From contig JAGOPY010000008.1 in NCBI GenBank assembly GCA_017991835.1, forward strand, positions 1 through 64,000: DNA of 64,000 nucleotides, read 5' to 3'. This stretch comes from Bacteroidales bacterium (lineage in GTDB: Bacteria; Bacteroidota; Bacteroidia; Bacteroidales; JAGOPY01). The notes beneath the pieces were generated by a model. The model saw nothing but the letters and a program-made list of their open reading frames with translations, had not been told where the DNA came from and made no database searches. Shown piece after piece: positions 30,901-37,425 of this stretch. Numbering within the stretch: the stretch's first letter is position 1; each line of letters starts with the position of its first letter. Made by a program: the position numbers and the translations under genes.

Positions 30901-31216
30901 TACAAGTGGATTAAAATTCATTTATATGAACCTGATCAGTTCCTATATGCTTTTATCCATTTTGGTCTCATTTGTGGCGGTGTTCCTGGCAGGTTCCTTA
31001 TGGTTCTGTCGTGTTATCCTATGGCTTATCTACTTCTTCAGAAAGGGCCTTAAGACCGATTTCAGTCTTGAACCCGGCACATACTTCGAAATATTTAACA
31101 TTTGGACACTGACCGCGGTTGTTCTAATTTTCGTTCTGTCAAGCATTATGTCCTGGTTTAAAATCAAGAAAGTGTTGAAATCTACCCCGGGTGATTTGAT
31201 ATTCGAACGAGAATAG
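27974..31216 (+). CDS. MacB/LolCDE-type ABC transporter, ATPase and permease fused, with large linker
   Basis: A 1,080-residue protein. The N-terminal ATPase has Walker A GRSGSGKST (46-54, Lys52), Q-loop Gln117, signature ISGGQ (170-174), Walker B FLFGDEP (Asp194, Glu195) and H-loop His230, so it should hydrolyse ATP. Walker A to Q-loop spans about 65 residues, longer than usual, owing to a charged insert (about 75-107). A helical cytoplasmic linker (about 245-510) precedes the first membrane helix (about 512-533). A periplasmic domain (about 535-925) and three more helices (about 935-960, 982-1010, 1045-1068) follow. MacB itself is about 650 residues. Type VII ABC proteins of this fold move lipoproteins or transmit force rather than import nutrients. 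Confidence 0.85.
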   Translation: MNNSIEIKNASFVYKTKISKKETIEREVLHVRNLEIKQGEITFIIGRSGSGKSTLLETLGMMNDTFPVDTKEMEINFHLKKDEEPLNIFKKKIWEKKKDTEALLNQIRLNNFSFIFQNTNLLNNFTAIDNVCITDMLNGNSYSEAYLKSLIIFSLLGLGDLDVGIKPQHISGGQRQRVAFARAIIPDYQFLFGDEPTGNLDKETSTEVLQLLSDFIRGTNSDTSTIIVSHDIDLALKFADRIIVITKEDMGDIKPENVFYRGEDHQKKSGPAKSYIFKSKIHKAFKDNPELIEGFKILVQDAVQQLEKESKSEFKIKPGFFQKMYSLFEAKEVRFSEIRNIKVNSLLRKILFLMQNSEQRSAGIRGLNFFDETFFNELESILEAKGTNLAAKNGEESEKAEAKSWRRKTDSGEKALGDGELRSMLSVLLKFFEREDKLAVSGSTKSIYKNENSFFFFLFISISRLLSRIITLKNDNLATPNADINNPDFARLFIRNEGGILLGAGKKLTHFRTLFFALFVTFLGIGFATGSLSYLKDKMDDPFVNFVTTSVPSEKQSEVASIIQHYNRESELKNQYKINVFTGFTIFPVEIYNKKSNDLSLITGRTITLNDPLLKELFKDKDNIITGNEKGLFNDYDCGFIVSESLIKKLGMEPDARFLKVKILTTNASAPDTASSDEIAFNEVTDNYELVPVPIRAILKKIPGDLNQDIDFIITEYAHLNLLDNHEPSKEYPFHPSHSSSLMIYYNTDDSARAALMKDTLRSIIKSHPGITQGFKNRNFNLVRFTEYSENVPFIVHSGYSENSNQQGELQTGNDSVTKSPTMTYAHPGFQIEFGFMGRKPDYERIQQMYDSVITILTGLSIDVSGLELLYKPNKRPPEMENTNPRLDRMMIHFNKLDKVEEFAKFLETTKYKYLRMDMAKIMSMKNYNYVANLTTGIIIFLIALSVYFISYFVASVIAGHLEKIKMNIGTLMAFGTSGLKFIYMNLISSYMLLSILVSFVAVFLAGSLWFCRVILWLIYFFRKGLKTDFSLEPGTYFEIFNIWTLTAVVLIFVLSSIMSWFKIKKVLKSTPGDLIFERE

Positions 31217-31231
31217 CGGGAAGAACTCCGG

Positions 31232-32341
31232 CTAAACTCTTAATAATATCCTTTTCCGGTAAAGAAAATAAAGGAAAAGCCATTCTATCAATACCATCCC
31301 TGAAACAAGGATGACATTGTTCCAGCCTTCTGTAGTGAATCGGGCGAAACCTCCGAAGAAGTAATCCGATATCTGCCAGAAGTTGATGATCCCGGTAGCC
31401 ATATATATCGTGATCGGGTTCAGCCCGATGACGATAAAGAAGAATGACCATCTCCTGAATTTCCAGATATCAATCAACAGGTAAAATAAGGCCAGCAGTA
31501 ACACGCTGCAGCCTGCCGTCTGAAAAACAAAAGAGGATGACCAGAGCTTCTTATTGATTGGAAATGAAAGTCCGATGAGATATGCAATGACGAAAAAGAA
31601 AACCGCGGCAGCAGCCATCAGCCCCACTTTGGCATATTCACCGGTGGATTTGTTTTTGAGCCACCATCCGGTCAATGCGCCGAGCAAGGCCGTAGCCGTA
31701 GCCGGTATCTTGACCATGATTCCTTCCGGGTCGAATATCCCTTCATGCATTTTCCCCGGCAACAGCATCTGGTCGATATAGGTGACCAGGCTGCCTTCGC
31801 GTGTCAGCACCCCGGGGCCGAAACCCGGCACAGGGATCAGTTTCATGGCCGCCCAGTACGCCAGCACAATCCCCGCAACCCATATCGCCTGTCCTTTCCA
31901 GCTTGTGTTCAGAAATATCAAAGCAGCCAGCATCCAGGCTATTCCAATCTGTGCCAGAACGCTGGCATAACGCTGGTTTTCGAAGTCAAGCCGGAACAGC
32001 CCGTTGTAGATCATGCCGAGGATGACGAGAATCAATCCTCTTTTCAATACTTGCAGATAGATCTTGTTTTTAGGAATACCCTGTTCCAGCTTTCTTGTCA
32101 GCGAGAAAGGCATGGTGGCGCCACTCAGGAATAAAAACAACGGAAATATCAGGTCGTAAAACCGGAATCCGTTCCATTCCACATGTTCGAGTTGCCCCGA
32201 CATCCACACCGCCCATCCCCAGCCTGTGGCCTCTTTCAGGGCATGCACGATCCCTTCGGCGCCGATGATCCAGAACATATCGAAGCCCCGAAGGGCATCC
32301 AGCGAAAGCAATCTCCCGGAAGGGGCACTCAATTCTCTCAT
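31232..32341 (-). CDS. HGSNAT-like (DUF5009) multipass membrane acyltransferase
   Basis: A 369-residue membrane protein with about ten hydrophobic segments. The N-terminal RLLSLDALRGFDMFWIIG is the signature start of the heparan-alpha-glucosaminide N-acetyltransferase-like/DUF5009 family, and LFLFLSGATMPFSL near 70 also fits. Members are thought to acetylate amino sugars across a membrane; the substrate here is unknown. Its ATG overlaps the stop of the upstream M1 peptidase gene by four bases (32338-32341), so the two are probably translated together. It ends 15 bases from the convergent ABC transporter gene. Confidence 0.8.
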   Translation of the reverse strand: MRELSAPSGRLLSLDALRGFDMFWIIGAEGIVHALKEATGWGWAVWMSGQLEHVEWNGFRFYDLIFPLFLFLSGATMPFSLTRKLEQGIPKNKIYLQVLKRGLILVILGMIYNGLFRLDFENQRYASVLAQIGIAWMLAALIFLNTSWKGQAIWVAGIVLAYWAAMKLIPVPGFGPGVLTREGSLVTYIDQMLLPGKMHEGIFDPEGIMVKIPATATALLGALTGWWLKNKSTGEYAKVGLMAAAAVFFFVIAYLIGLSFPINKKLWSSSFVFQTAGCSVLLLALFYLLIDIWKFRRWSFFFIVIGLNPITIYMATGIINFWQISDYFFGGFARFTTEGWNNVILVSGMVLIEWLFLYFLYRKRILLRV

Positions 32342-34677
32342 AATCCCGGTGAGTAGATAATTGTAACGCTTTCAGATGTATTCCGCCCGGCTTCATGGAA
32401 TGTAACATAGTAACTGCCAGCCGCAATGTTCCCCGGCGTCCACTTTATCTTCTTCTTGCCAGGGTGGACGGTCATCGACCTGACCATCGTTCCGGAATCG
32501 CTGTAGATTCTCAGTTCTCCGCCTTTATCGCTATCTGTGGAAATAGTAAAACTGCCACCGGAAGGATTCGGAAATACAGCCAGGGTTTCTGCCTGTTCCC
32601 ATGTATGGCTCCCAATACCGACACCGGTTTCCCTGACTGCAAGCGTGTATTCGCCCGGCTGGATATCATCGACGAAAATATACCCGATGTTCCACGGGCC
32701 GATCTTGTCAAAGGTTATCTCGTGCCAGTCGTCGGCAGCCCCGGTCCGGTAAAGGATGATGACCGTATCAGACGATGTAAGAATGAGGTTGTTGTCGAGA
32801 AGGTCACCCACCGAATAAAAGAACTTGCCCCTGGCCTGGAAATCATCAGGGAAAATACCATCGATACGCCAGTAACGATAATCGGAGATGCGCAGGCCGG
32901 AGTCAGGATCCTTAATACTGTCGGGCGGCGCCCAGTTGTGAGTGACCTGCACAAAAGCTGAATCGGTGAGGGTTACCTGCTCCAGGCTGAAGAAGGTCTT
33001 GTCAAATGAGTAATTTCCTGAATTTTTAATGATCTTGCAGTTATCAGTAGTAGCATCACACATTTTCTCTTCCGGATCAACCAGCACGACAGAAGGCAGG
33101 AACGGGACCGATTTGACGGAACAGCCCGATTGACCATTAAAGTGAATGGTATCGGAATAACGGTTCCAGTTCCCGTCCAAGAACATTATTTCCATGACAT
33201 TTCCATTCCCAGTGAATGCCGGCCCTTTCCGTTTCTGTTTCACGTAAACGGTTACATCGTAATCATCTACGTCCCTGTTGGATACATCGAAGGAATCGAT
33301 GGAATAATGGGGCGTACCCGAATTCAGAACATAATTATCGAAAAATCCGGTCATATCCATCCCGGTGAAACCGGTCAGGAAGTCGCGCATATCATAGGAT
33401 GAGGCATCATCAAATGCAAATTCATCGATAAAGCCGGTCAGGGCGTCAAAGAACAGGCTGTCGCCGAGGTAAAACCGCAGCGCCTGGGCCACGGTTGAGC
33501 CCCTTTCGTAAGCCGACATGCCGTAGGTGTATTCCTGGGGGATCTGGTTCAACGGGAAGTAGGAACCATCGCCAGAGGAAGTATGACAGTACTGGAGTAC
33601 TTTGGCATGGTTGGCCCGCATGCCCTGTTTAAAGGCATTGGTATCGTGGTTAAGAGCCAGGGCATAATAGAGGCCGAAAAAGGTCGCCCATCCTTCGTTT
33701 ATCCACATCTCTTCCGCCGAAGAGCAGGTCACTTTATCGCCCATCCACATATGGGCAAGCTCGTGCGCCATCAGTGATTCATAGGCCAGAGAGCCGTTGA
33801 TGGTTCCATAGGGAACAAAGATATTGGTGGCATGTTCCATCGCCCCGAGCAATGTGGATGTGTACCCCACCCGGTCCCAGGAGTAAGGTCCCATGCACTC
33901 TTCAAAGATTGACAGAATGTCTTTCAGGTTAGCGAAGGTGCCGGCAACATAGTTAGCGTCCTGCGGCCTGACATAGATATCGATGGGGATTTGCCCGTTC
34001 ATACCGCTGAAGGTATCGGAAACAGCCACATAATTGCCGGCGGCAAGCGAAGCCAGGTAGGTCGGGATCTGCTGGGACAACTTCCAGTAATAGGTTGTGG
34101 TGCCGTTTCCATTGTCTGAGGTCCCGGCAAGGACCCCTCCTCCGACAGCCATCTTACCGGCCGGCAGGGTGCAATAGACATCATAGCTGGCCCTGTCGGT
34201 GAAATTGTCGATACAGGGAAACCAGCTCTTTCCAAGGTTATGCGGGATGATTTCGAATCCGACGCCCAGGTTGAAAGCATATTCTCCGGCGAAATGAAAG
34301 CCTCCCCAACCTTCATGGTATGGGGTTCCGGAATAATCAATCCTGACATCGAGGGTATCTCCCGGCTGAAGCGCTGTTGGCAGTGGAAATATGATCAGGC
34401 TGTCGGTCTGGGCAAAATCGGATACCGGCTGGTTGCCGGTCCAGACAGCTCCCACCGCAAGGTCGATCAGTTCCAGGCTTATTTCATCAACGGGCCCGGA
34501 GACAGGCGTCAGGCTCACGGTGGTCGAAGCAGTGATGGCTCCCGACTGGAAATCGATATCCGTGATGCTGATCTCGTAATGTGTGGCCTCAAGAGCATGG
34601 ATCTGGGCATTTATTGAGAGGGAATTCAGCATGATAAGACATAAAACCGGCAGCAAGGATCTGGATATTATTCTCAT
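32338..34677 (-). CDS. Secreted M1-family zinc metallopeptidase with T9SS sorting domain
   Basis: A 779-residue gluzincin aminopeptidase-type enzyme. Start at 34677 gives the signal peptide MRIISRSLLPVLCLIMLNSL; an ATG at 34704 would add nine residues in front. The zinc site is complete: HELAH (305-309) and Glu328 eighteen residues later in WINEGWATFF. The exopeptidase-type GAMEH motif precedes it (GAMEHATNIFVP near 280). A C-terminal type A sorting domain follows (LAVFPNPSGGSF, IAAGSYYVTF, ESVTIIYS). It should cleave peptides outside the cell. Its stop overlaps the next gene by four bases. Confidence 0.9.
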   Translation of the reverse strand: MRIISRSLLPVLCLIMLNSLSINAQIHALEATHYEISITDIDFQSGAITASTTVSLTPVSGPVDEISLELIDLAVGAVWTGNQPVSDFAQTDSLIIFPLPTALQPGDTLDVRIDYSGTPYHEGWGGFHFAGEYAFNLGVGFEIIPHNLGKSWFPCIDNFTDRASYDVYCTLPAGKMAVGGGVLAGTSDNGNGTTTYYWKLSQQIPTYLASLAAGNYVAVSDTFSGMNGQIPIDIYVRPQDANYVAGTFANLKDILSIFEECMGPYSWDRVGYTSTLLGAMEHATNIFVPYGTINGSLAYESLMAHELAHMWMGDKVTCSSAEEMWINEGWATFFGLYYALALNHDTNAFKQGMRANHAKVLQYCHTSSGDGSYFPLNQIPQEYTYGMSAYERGSTVAQALRFYLGDSLFFDALTGFIDEFAFDDASSYDMRDFLTGFTGMDMTGFFDNYVLNSGTPHYSIDSFDVSNRDVDDYDVTVYVKQKRKGPAFTGNGNVMEIMFLDGNWNRYSDTIHFNGQSGCSVKSVPFLPSVVLVDPEEKMCDATTDNCKIIKNSGNYSFDKTFFSLEQVTLTDSAFVQVTHNWAPPDSIKDPDSGLRISDYRYWRIDGIFPDDFQARGKFFYSVGDLLDNNLILTSSDTVIILYRTGAADDWHEITFDKIGPWNIGYIFVDDIQPGEYTLAVRETGVGIGSHTWEQAETLAVFPNPSGGSFTISTDSDKGGELRIYSDSGTMVRSMTVHPGKKKIKWTPGNIAAGSYYVTFHEAGRNTSESVTIIYSPGL

Positions 34678-34701
34678 GTTATTGGAAATAATGATGAGTA
34701 T

Positions 34702-34709
34702 CAAAGATA
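34702..34709 (-). promoter_or_regulatory. -7 element for the M1 peptidase
   Basis: The minus strand reads TATCTTTG here, a perfect TAnnTTTG, about 25 bases before the chosen ATG at 34677. No well-placed TTTG was found at -33, so it is a partial promoter call. Its position also supports starting at 34677 rather than at 34704. Confidence 0.4.
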
Positions 34710-34781
34710 AAAGTATTATATCGAAAAGAGGATGAGGTTGGAAGGAATTTGGATCATCATTTATAAAAATCTAAAATGCCC

Positions 34782-34811
34782 TTTAAAATCTTTAAAAAAG
34801 CCCTACTTTTG
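34782..34811 (+). promoter_or_regulatory. Bacteroidota-type promoter for the HlyD adaptor gene
   Basis: TTTA at 34782-34785 (three of four bases of the -33 TTTG) is separated by 18 bp from TACTTTTG at 34804-34811, a perfect TAnnTTTG. The adaptor ATG lies 33 bases downstream. Confidence 0.6.
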
Positions 34812-34843
34812 ATCTTTCTTGTGCATACGTTAATTCAAGCAGT

Positions 34844-36187
34844 ATGAAATTCTTCCAGAAAAAAAGAAATCTCTTCCTGGTAATCGGAGGGATTATCCTG
34901 ATTATTATCCTGGTTATCCTGGCCATGAACAAAGGAAAAGACAGGACAGGGACCAAGGTCACCGCCGAAAAGGTTGAAAAACGGACCATTATCGAGATGG
35001 TTTCGGCAAATGGCAAGATACAGCCGGAGAAAGACATTAAGATCAGCCCGTACATCTCGGGTGAAGTTATTGAGCTTTATGTAAAAGAGGGCGACCAGGT
35101 AAAAAAAGGCGACCTGCTGGCCAAGATTGATCCTGAGATTTACCGGGCCAACTACGACCGGATGATGGCAATGCTGAATTCGCAAAAAGCCGGCGAATCG
35201 AATGCCCAGGCCCGGGTGGCCCAGGTGGAGGCGCAATTCCGGAATGCAGAACTTAGCTTCAACCGGAGCAAAACATTATGGGAGCAGAAAGTGATCTCCG
35301 ATGCTGATTTTGATGCGGCCAAATCATCTTATGAAGTTGCCAAAGCAGAAAAGGATGCGGCATTCCAGAGCCTGAAAAGTTCGCAGTACGGTGTGGAAAG
35401 CGCCGAAGCTTCATTAAAAGAGGCGAAGGAAAATCTCTTCAAAACGACAATAATTTCACCCAGCGACGGAACCGTTTCCAAACTGAGTGTGGAGATCGGG
35501 GAACGGGTGACGGGAGCTTCGCAATTTTCAGCCGGTACCGAGATCATGCGCATTGCCAACCTGCAGAGCATGGAGGTCAATGTGGAAGTAAATGAGAATG
35601 ATATTGTCAGGGTTTCGCTTTTCGATACTTGCCAGATCGAGGTCGATGCTTACCTGGACAAGAAATTCAAAGGCATCGTCACGGAGATATCGACGTCGGC
35701 CAATACTTCAGGCGTCAGCGCCGACCAGATCACGAACTTCAATGTCAAGATCCGGATCCTTCCCGAATCTTATACCGATATGATTGATACGGCAAGCGCC
35801 ATCCGTTCTCCGTTCCGGCCGGGGATGTCGGCAACGGTGGATATCCAGACCGAGACGGTTTACAACATTCTGGCCGTTCCCATTCAATCGGTAACGACAC
35901 GCAGCGATACGACAGGAACGGTAAAGGAAGAGGACGCCAATATCGAAGCGGCTGCCACTAAAGACGAGGTGAAAGAGTATATTTTCCTGGTAAAGGATGG
36001 CAAAGCGTTGCTTCAGGAGGTTAAGACCGGGATCCAGGATATCACCTACATCGAAGTGAAAAGTGGCGTGGAAGAAGGACAGGAGGTGATCACCGCGCCT
36101 TACCGTGCCATATCCAAAAGACTGAAAAACGGTGATCCTATAAAGGTAGTAGATAAGAAGGACCTTTATTCGGAGGAGGAGAAGTAA
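34844..36187 (+). CDS. HlyD/MacA-type periplasmic adaptor protein
   Basis: Inner-membrane-anchored adaptor that bridges an efflux pump to an outer-membrane channel. The 447-residue product has an N-terminal membrane helix (about 8-27), a first lipoyl half near 60-100 (VSANGKIQPEK, VKEGDQVKKGDLLAKIDPE), a coiled-coil hairpin (about 105-195, Ala/Glu/Lys-rich), the second lipoyl half (TIISPSDGTVSKL) and beta-barrel/membrane-proximal domains. No ABC or RND pump gene adjoins it, which is unusual. It might serve a remote pump, possibly the MacB-like protein 4 kb away, but that is only a suggestion. Confidence 0.88.
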   Translation: MKFFQKKRNLFLVIGGIILIIILVILAMNKGKDRTGTKVTAEKVEKRTIIEMVSANGKIQPEKDIKISPYISGEVIELYVKEGDQVKKGDLLAKIDPEIYRANYDRMMAMLNSQKAGESNAQARVAQVEAQFRNAELSFNRSKTLWEQKVISDADFDAAKSSYEVAKAEKDAAFQSLKSSQYGVESAEASLKEAKENLFKTTIISPSDGTVSKLSVEIGERVTGASQFSAGTEIMRIANLQSMEVNVEVNENDIVRVSLFDTCQIEVDAYLDKKFKGIVTEISTSANTSGVSADQITNFNVKIRILPESYTDMIDTASAIRSPFRPGMSATVDIQTETVYNILAVPIQSVTTRSDTTGTVKEEDANIEAAATKDEVKEYIFLVKDGKALLQEVKTGIQDITYIEVKSGVEEGQEVITAPYRAISKRLKNGDPIKVVDKKDLYSEEEK

Positions 36188-36233
36188 GCAACAGTTTTAA
36201 TATCAATTTCAGGAACATATCACAAGGGTAGTT

Positions 36234-36935
36234 ATGCCGCTTATTCTCAATTTAGAAACGGCGACGCAGGTGTGTTCGGTTGCCTTATCCGACAACGGCC
36301 GGGTCGTTGAGCTCATGGAATCGGGGGAAAAGAACAGTCATTCCGTTACTTTGACTGTTTTTATCGATGCAGTGATGAAGAAGGCGGGTATTGCATTTTC
36401 CGAATTGGATGCTATTGCCGTTAGCAAAGGGCCTGGTTCTTATACGGGGCTGAGGATTGGGGTATCGGCGGCAAAGGGAATATGTTATGGTGCAGGCAAA
36501 CCATTAATTGCCATAAGTACACTGGAATCGATGGCTGCGGGCGCAAAAGGGATGGCGTCCCTTGGGACGCCATCCCTTTTCTGCCCCATGATCGACGCCC
36601 GCCGGATGGAAGTCTATAACGCCCTCTATGATAGTGACCTGAATCTTGTCAGGGAGATTAAGGCTGAAATCATTCACGAAGGATCATTTCTTGAAGAAAT
36701 GAAAGATCACCCGGTACTGTTCTTTGGAGATGGCGCCGAAAAATGCAAACCACTCCTGGCCAGCCATCCAAATGCCAGGTTCCTAGATGATTTTCAGCTT
36801 TCGGCCACCTGCATGGTCCACCTTGCCGAAAATATATTCAACCGACAAGCCTTTGAAGATACCGTTTACTTTGAGCCCTATTACCTGAAAGATTTTATTC
36901 CGGGTATACCACGAGTGAAAGGTTTGAATACCTGA
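36234..36935 (+). CDS. tsaB: tRNA threonylcarbamoyladenosine synthesis protein TsaB
   Basis: Partner of TsaD/TsaE in making t6A37 on tRNAs that read ANN codons; essential in many bacteria. The 233-residue protein has the ASKHA-type start ILNLETATQVCSVAL, the motif KGPGSYTGLRIGVSAAKGICY near 65-85, and CPMIDARRMEVYNALYD near 117-133. Residues 105-116 (KGMASLGTPSLF) are encoded by a perfect 36-bp palindrome inserted in frame, just before the conserved CPMIDARR block. The insertion lengthens a loop without breaking the frame. The gene follows the adaptor gene by 46 bases. Confidence 0.93.
   Translation: MPLILNLETATQVCSVALSDNGRVVELMESGEKNSHSVTLTVFIDAVMKKAGIAFSELDAIAVSKGPGSYTGLRIGVSAAKGICYGAGKPLIAISTLESMAAGAKGMASLGTPSLFCPMIDARRMEVYNALYDSDLNLVREIKAEIIHEGSFLEEMKDHPVLFFGDGAEKCKPLLASHPNARFLDDFQLSATCMVHLAENIFNRQAFEDTVYFEPYYLKDFIPGIPRVKGLNT
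36545..36580. repeat. Perfect 36-bp palindromic element inside tsaB
   Basis: Two 17-bp arms (36545-36561 and 36564-36580) are exact reverse complements around a TT loop; the left arm reads AAAAGGGATGGCGTCCC. The total, 36 bases, is a whole number of codons. It encodes residues 105-116 of TsaB. Such a hairpin is highly stable and unlikely to arise from ordinary codon use. Confidence 0.9.
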
Positions 36936-36981
36936 CCCCCGGTAGAATATCTCCCTTCCCCAGCTCAACCCTCAAAGCTCT

Positions 36982-37341
36982 TTAGTGCGGCTTGCTCCCT
37001 TTCTGGCAGCAAACCGGTAACTTTGCGTGTGCTGCCGAATCTGCCGGTTTATCATCCGCATCATAACCGAGTTTTGAAATGGCTGTCCGAAGTTTATCCG
37101 GAGCGGTCTTCCGCGGATCATAGCCGATTGTGACCACTTTGGTGTCATCATTTAATTGAACTTTCTTAACGCCTTTCTCAAACGAAATATTGGTCTCAAT
37201 CCGGTCTTCACACATCCCGCAAATCGCCGATGTCTGGATCTGAACCTCCTCGTAGTTTTTCTTCTTTTCCTGGGCTGTCACAGAAAGTGTAGATATGATC
37301 ATGAGGAGGGTGATCAGGATATGAACTGGTAATTTTTTCAT
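36982..37341 (-). CDS. Exported heavy-metal-associated (HMA) domain protein
   Basis: A 119-residue protein with a signal peptide (ends VTAQ, about 24) and a single HMA fold: QTSAICGMCEDRIETNI with metal-binding Cys41 and Cys44, then VQLNDDTKVVTIGYDP and LRTAISKLGYDAD. Usual HMA metal sites read M-x-C-x-x-C; here Ile precedes the first Cys. Two more cysteines lie near the end (PVCCQKG). Probably a periplasmic copper or mercury binder. It lies 85 bases downstream of the TonB receptor on the same strand, so it may handle metal brought in by that receptor. Confidence 0.85.
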   Translation of the reverse strand: MKKLPVHILITLLMIISTLSVTAQEKKKNYEEVQIQTSAICGMCEDRIETNISFEKGVKKVQLNDDTKVVTIGYDPRKTAPDKLRTAISKLGYDADDKPADSAAHAKLPVCCQKGSKPH

Positions 37342-37385
37342 AATTATTTAATAATTTTAGTGTTTAATGCTTAATGTTTAAGATG

Positions 37386-37425
37386 TTGTCCAACTTTCAA
37401 TTTTCAATTTTCAACCTTCAATTAT
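37386..37425. repeat. Short 7-bp-period array (TTTTCAA type)
   Basis: CTTTCAATTTTCAATTTTCAA then CCTTCAA gives about four 7-bp units between the TonB receptor stop and the HMA gene. It belongs to the same style of spacer-filling arrays seen near 40.4, 41.4, 42.9 and 53.5 kb. Confidence 0.6.

Noticed and set aside
25410..31216. Bat/aerotolerance or MoxR-vWA system
   Set aside because: No AAA MoxR ATPase, no BatA-E arrangement; the ATPase is an ABC protein.
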